From Hyphomicrobium_A sp964493785 (lineage in GTDB: Bacteria; Pseudomonadota; Alphaproteobacteria; Rhizobiales; Hyphomicrobiaceae), in the NCBI GenBank assembly GCA_964493785.1, contig CAZBPM010000021.1, positions 23,095-87,094 of the forward strand: DNA of 64,000 bases, read 5' to 3'. Positions 60,931 through 64,000 of this stretch are shown here, one piece after another. The notes under the pieces were generated by a model. It searched no databases and was not told where the DNA came from. It worked only from the letters and a program-made list of their open reading frames with translations. The first letter of the stretch is position 1. Every line of letters begins with the position of its first letter. The translations under genes were made by a program, and so were the position numbers.

Positions 60931-62778
60931 ATGGCGATCCGCCAGAGCACTCAGCTTGTCGTCCGCCCGCCGCAGGCCTCTCAGCCGCTTGCCCCGGCTG
61001 AGCTGAAACCCGTCCACGCCCCTCCGGCTGTCGCCCCCGACGAGCCGACCGACGACCCCGCAATCGAGCTTGCCGACATCATCGACCGCTCGGTGCACTA
61101 CGCGATGTCGCGCATGACGATGGGGCTGTCGCCCGCCGCCGTTCTCGAGGCCTACTTCGACTGGATGGTCCACCTTGCCGGCTCGCCTGGCAAGCAATCG
61201 CAGCTCGTACACAAGGCGATGCGCAAATGGTTGCGCCTCGCGCACTACACCGCCGCCGTGACCGGCAACCCTGATTGCCCCGCCGGCTGCATCGAGCCGC
61301 TCCCGCAGGACAAGCGCTTTCGCGGCGAAGCCTGGAAGCAATGGCCGTACAACGTCATCAGCCAATCGTTCCTGCTGCAGCAGCAGTGGTGGCACAACGC
61401 CACTGTCGGCGTGCGCGGCGTGACGCCGGAGCACGAGCGTCAGGTCGAGTTCGCCACTCGGCAGATCCTCGACATGCTGTCGCCCTCGAATTTCCTCCTT
61501 ACGAACCCCGAGGTTATGCAGAAGACGCTCAGCGACAGCGGCATGAATCTCGTGCGCGGCTTCTGGAACTTCGTTGAGGATGTTGAGCGGTCGAACAGCG
61601 GAAAGCCGCCGATCGGTTTGGAGGAATTCAAGGTCGGCGAGAACCTCGCCGTGACGCCGGGCGAGGTCATCTATCGCAACGATCTGATCGAGCTCATCCA
61701 ATACGAGCCACGCGTGAAGCGCGTCGAGGCCGAGCCGGTCTTCATCGTGCCCGCCTGGATCATGAAGTACTACATTCTCGATCTTCGTCCCGAGAACTCG
61801 CTGGTGAAATACCTGCTAGATCAGGGCTTCACCGTGTTCATCGTCTCGTGGAAGAACCCCGGCTCGAAGGATCGCAACCTCAGCTTCGAAGATTATCGCA
61901 AGCTCGGCGTCGGCGCCGCGCTCGACGTCGTCCGCACCATAGTGCCGGACCAGAAAGTGCATTCGGTCGGCTACTGCCTCGGCGGCACACTGCTGATGGC
62001 CGAGGCGGCGACGCTCGCCCGCGACAAGCGCGACATCCTCGCCACCGTCACGCTCTTTGCCGCTCAGGTGGACTTCAAGGAGGCGGGCGAGCTGACCCTG
62101 TTCGTCAACGAGGGGCAGGTGTCCTTCCTTGAAGACATGATGTGGGAGCAGGGTTACCTCGACGCGCGCCAGATGTCGGGAGCGTTCCAGCTTCTGCGCT
62201 CCAACGACCTCATCTGGTCTCGCATGGTCCACGACTATCTGATGGGTGGTCGTCGTCCGCAGTTCGATCTCATGGCCTGGAACGCAGACTCGACGCGGAT
62301 GCCCTACCAGATGCACTCCGACTATTTGCGTCGGCTGTTCCTCGACAACGATCTCTCTGAAGGCCGCTTCCGCACTGACGATAAGATCGTCGCGCTGACC
62401 GACATCCGCGCGCCGATCTTCGCCGTGGCGACCGAGACGGACCACGTGGCGCCCTGGCGCTCCGTCTTCAAGCTCAACCTGCTACTGGATACCGATGTCA
62501 CGTTCCTGCTGACGACAGGCGGCCACAACGCGGGCATCGTCTCCCCGCCGGAGAACTCATCGCGCTCCTATCGCGTCGCGCTGCGCACCGAGCAAGACAG
62601 TTATCTCGATCCCGACACCTGGTACGCGACGATGCAGCCCCAGAAAGGCTCGTGGTGGCCCGAGTGGGTGCGCTGGCTGAAGCAGAACTCCTCCGGCGAG
62701 ATCGATGCCATCACCCCTGGCGGCGGTGAATACCCCTCGCTCGGCCCCGCGCCCGGTACTTACGTCCTCCAGAACTGA
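60931..62778 (+). CDS. phaC: Class I poly(3-hydroxyalkanoate) synthase PhaC
   Basis: PhaC polymerises (R)-3-hydroxyacyl-CoA into polyhydroxyalkanoate granules. The 615-residue protein has the family N-terminal region (FRGEAWKQWPYNVISQSFLL), EEFKVGENLAVTPGEVIYRN, and the lipase-like box with Cys nucleophile GYCLGGTLL (about residue 351). YFIVSW-like VFIVSWKNPGSKDRN, ATETDHVAPWRSVFKLNLLL with the catalytic Asp region and TTGGHNAGIVSPP with the catalytic His complete the triad. Length suits class I. No phaE, phaR or phasin is next to it. The MaoC hydratase at 16122 could supply substrate. Confidence 0.94.
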   Translation: MAIRQSTQLVVRPPQASQPLAPAELKPVHAPPAVAPDEPTDDPAIELADIIDRSVHYAMSRMTMGLSPAAVLEAYFDWMVHLAGSPGKQSQLVHKAMRKWLRLAHYTAAVTGNPDCPAGCIEPLPQDKRFRGEAWKQWPYNVISQSFLLQQQWWHNATVGVRGVTPEHERQVEFATRQILDMLSPSNFLLTNPEVMQKTLSDSGMNLVRGFWNFVEDVERSNSGKPPIGLEEFKVGENLAVTPGEVIYRNDLIELIQYEPRVKRVEAEPVFIVPAWIMKYYILDLRPENSLVKYLLDQGFTVFIVSWKNPGSKDRNLSFEDYRKLGVGAALDVVRTIVPDQKVHSVGYCLGGTLLMAEAATLARDKRDILATVTLFAAQVDFKEAGELTLFVNEGQVSFLEDMMWEQGYLDARQMSGAFQLLRSNDLIWSRMVHDYLMGGRRPQFDLMAWNADSTRMPYQMHSDYLRRLFLDNDLSEGRFRTDDKIVALTDIRAPIFAVATETDHVAPWRSVFKLNLLLDTDVTFLLTTGGHNAGIVSPPENSSRSYRVALRTEQDSYLDPDTWYATMQPQKGSWWPEWVRWLKQNSSGEIDAITPGGGEYPSLGPAPGTYVLQN

Positions 62779-62878
62779 CGCCCCCTTCGGAACCTTGGCG
62801 CAGGCATACTCCGCATGGTGAACCAATCTTAACGATAGCCGGGCTACCCATAGCCCTTGCAATCTAAGGGAGTTCCCA

Positions 62879-63112
62879 ATGCGGACAGGCAAGTTTGTAA
62901 TGATCATGGGCGCCACGGCGGCTGGCGTCCTCTCCATCGGGGAAGCACTGGCCGCAGACTTCGGCCCTCCCCCTCCGCAGGCGCCCGTTTACGCGGTGCC
63001 GGCCTATGAGGTCGTCAATCCGTACTGCGCGCGCTGGACGGTCCGCTGCGATCGGCGCTGGGGATTCGGCTCGCCGCGCTTCGCCCGCTGCATGTATCGC
63101 CACGGCTGCTGA
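62879..63112 (+). CDS. Small exported cysteine-containing protein
   Basis: The 77-residue protein has a signal peptide (about residues 1-26, cut after ALAA) and a mature part of about 50 residues with a Pro-rich stretch (FGPPPPQAPVYAVPAYEV) and four cysteines (YCARWTVRC and RCMYRHGC). This looks like the short GCG-like exported proteins of Hyphomicrobiales. AGGGAG stands before the ATG. Role unknown. Confidence 0.7.
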   Translation: MRTGKFVMIMGATAAGVLSIGEALAADFGPPPPQAPVYAVPAYEVVNPYCARWTVRCDRRWGFGSPRFARCMYRHGC

Positions 63113-63138
63113 CACATCTCGTCAATGGTGAGGACCAG

Positions 63139-63495
63139 ATGAAGTGCTCCGTTCCCCTGATCGCAGCGGGCATGCTGGTTGCAGTCTCAGTGCCAGCAAT
63201 GGCGGCCGACTATGCGCCGCTCGATTGCGCCAAGGCGCACTCGGCGTCCGAGCAGACGATATGCAAATCGTATGCTCTCGGTCAGGATGAGGCGCGTATG
63301 TCGACTCTCTACGAGATCGCGACATCGCTGGTCGGAATGGGCCAGCGTGGCGACATCGTAGATCAGCAGCGCACTTGGCTTCGCGAGCGCGACGCCTGCG
63401 GCGACCGCGACGGCTGCATTGCCGCAGCCTATGCAGCGCGCATCCGCACGCTTGGTGCTGTGATTTCCGGGGTCGCCTCGCGCGGGCCGTTCTGA
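63139..63495 (+). CDS. LprI-like (DUF1311) exported protein
   Basis: A 118-residue protein with a signal peptide (about residues 1-22, cut in MAADY). The mature part has the LprI/DUF1311 pattern: LDCAKAHSASEQTICKSYAL, then DEARMSTLYEI and QQRTWLRERDACGDRDGCIA, with four Cys that likely form two disulfides. LprI-type proteins inhibit lysozyme. It is 26 bases after the previous exported protein gene and followed by a terminator. Confidence 0.87.
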   Translation: MKCSVPLIAAGMLVAVSVPAMAADYAPLDCAKAHSASEQTICKSYALGQDEARMSTLYEIATSLVGMGQRGDIVDQQRTWLRERDACGDRDGCIAAAYAARIRTLGAVISGVASRGPF

Positions 63496-63516
63496 TCCTT
63501 AAGACGCGTCACAACG

Positions 63517-63549
63517 AAAAACGCCCGGGCATCTCTGCCCGGGCGTTTT
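63517..63549. terminator. Bidirectional Rho-independent terminator
   Basis: AAAACGCCCGGGC and GCCCGGGCGTTTT (63517-63549) flank a short loop. Both strands carry a T-run after the stem, so it can end the plus-strand LprI gene and the minus-strand repeat-protein gene that converges on it. Confidence 0.9.
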
Positions 63550-63565
63550 GCTTTAGATCTTCCGA

Positions 63566-64000
63566 TTAGCGCCGGTCGGGACCACCATCCCGGCGATCGT
63601 CTCCACCCCGGCGATTGTCGCCCCCACGGCGGTCGTCTCCACCGCGGCGATTGTCTCCGCGAGCATCTGGAGGAGGACCTCCGCGCCTGTCGTCACCGCG
63701 AGCGTCCTGGGGACCGCCCCGCCTGTCGCCGCCGCGCATATCCGGCGGACCACCACGTCTGTCGTCGCCGCGTGCATCTGGGCGAGCGTCGCGCCTGTCG
63801 CCACGTTCATCGCGGCGACCGTCGCGGCGGTCACCTCTATCATCGCGGCGGTCGTCACGGCGTTCCCACCGACCGTCCCGACGCTCCCACTGGCGGTTCC
63901 AGCGATCGTCGCGCCTGTCGTCGCGGCGTTCAACCCGGTCCGGACGGCGCCAGCCGCGATCCGGCGGCGGCCTCATGCCCTTGGGTGTGACGTAGCCGCG
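63566..64000 (-). CDS. Arg/Asp/Gly-repeat protein, 5' end beyond the window
   Basis: The minus strand encodes a highly repetitive protein. From an in-window Met at 63976 it reads MRPPPDRGWRRPDRVERRDD, then many RRDDRRDDR-type units and, toward the C-terminus, GDDRRGGP and DARGDNRRGGDD units, ending DGGPDRR. The frame is open to the right edge (RGYVTPKG precedes the Met), and RGYVTPKGMRPP resembles the proline turn of RcnB-like exported proteins, so the true start is likely outside. Low complexity makes the frame choice less sure; alternative frames give Ala/Thr- or Pro/Ser-rich repeats. Function unknown. Confidence 0.55.
   Translation of the reverse strand, partial: RGYVTPKGMRPPPDRGWRRPDRVERRDDRRDDRWNRQWERRDGRWERRDDRRDDRGDRRDGRRDERGDRRDARPDARGDDRRGGPPDMRGGDRRGGPQDARGDDRRGGPPPDARGDNRRGGDDRRGGDNRRGGDDRRDGGPDRR

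Noticed and set aside
60040..61701. 553-residue minus-strand open frame across the amidase and phaC genes
   Set aside because: It spans two clear sense genes and their intergenic gap and shows no family motif.
63600..63980. Short GC-rich direct repeats that might suggest a CRISPR or satellite array
   Set aside because: Units are short, imperfect and continuous without spacers, and are explained by a repetitive protein-coding frame.

Overview
The window looks like a chromosomal segment of an alphaproteobacterial methylotroph, most plausibly Hyphomicrobium or a close relative in the Hyphomicrobiales. The evidence is a complete N-methylglutamate (NMG) pathway for methylamine oxidation, a class I PHA synthase, DUF2852 proteins, a CreA-family protein, ergothioneine genes and a GC-rich coding style. 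The genus is inferred from gene content; no rRNA or other phylogenetic marker is present. I found no tRNA, rRNA, complete insertion sequence or CRISPR array.

Region 1 (about 1-16 kb) is a surface polysaccharide locus. It holds dTDP-L-rhamnose genes, a DegT-type sugar aminotransferase, two family 2 glycosyltransferases, an O-antigen ligase/polymerase-like protein, a GT-C-like membrane protein, an SDR oxidoreductase, an FkbM methyltransferase and a bifunctional GDP-mannose enzyme (ManC). The rhamnose genes are duplicated and decayed in a complementary way. One copy each of rmlA, rmlB and rmlC is intact, one copy of each is a remnant, and rmlD is single.

Region 2 (16-29.8 kb) is mostly housekeeping: a MaoC hydratase, a glutamate decarboxylase gene broken by two frameshifts, RmuC with an unusual 11-residue repeat, a PAP2 phosphatase, a lipid-kinase-like protein, CreA, a YcgN-type protein, an ABC-F ATPase, a TIGR03862-like flavoprotein, a NarL-type two-component pair and a truncated hemoglobin.

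Region 3 (29.9-44.8 kb) is the methylamine block. gmaS and mgsABC (synthesis of gamma-glutamylmethylamide and N-methylglutamate) lie on the minus strand. mgdABCD (N-methylglutamate dehydrogenase), an XRE-cupin regulator and a class I glutamine amidotransferase lie on the plus strand. Between them is a minus-strand operon of an APC permease and three small membrane proteins, probably the amine uptake module. A 17-bp palindrome of common 7-3-7 design occurs before mgsA, before the small membrane operon (shared with mgdA) and before the amidotransferase. It is a candidate operator for the regulator encoded in the same block.

Region 4 (44.8-64 kb) carries a flavin monooxygenase, a zinc-finger protein, an alpha/beta hydrolase, an extensin-like lipoprotein, several small exported proteins, egtB-egtD with a TetR regulator, a lysine-rich nucleoid-like protein, two paralogous DUF2852 proteins, a pentapeptide-repeat protein, a single-chain 5-oxoprolinase/hydantoinase with REP-like elements inside its coding sequence, a TerB-DnaJ protein, an amidase, PhaC, an LprI-like protein and an Arg/Asp/Gly-repeat protein running off the right edge.
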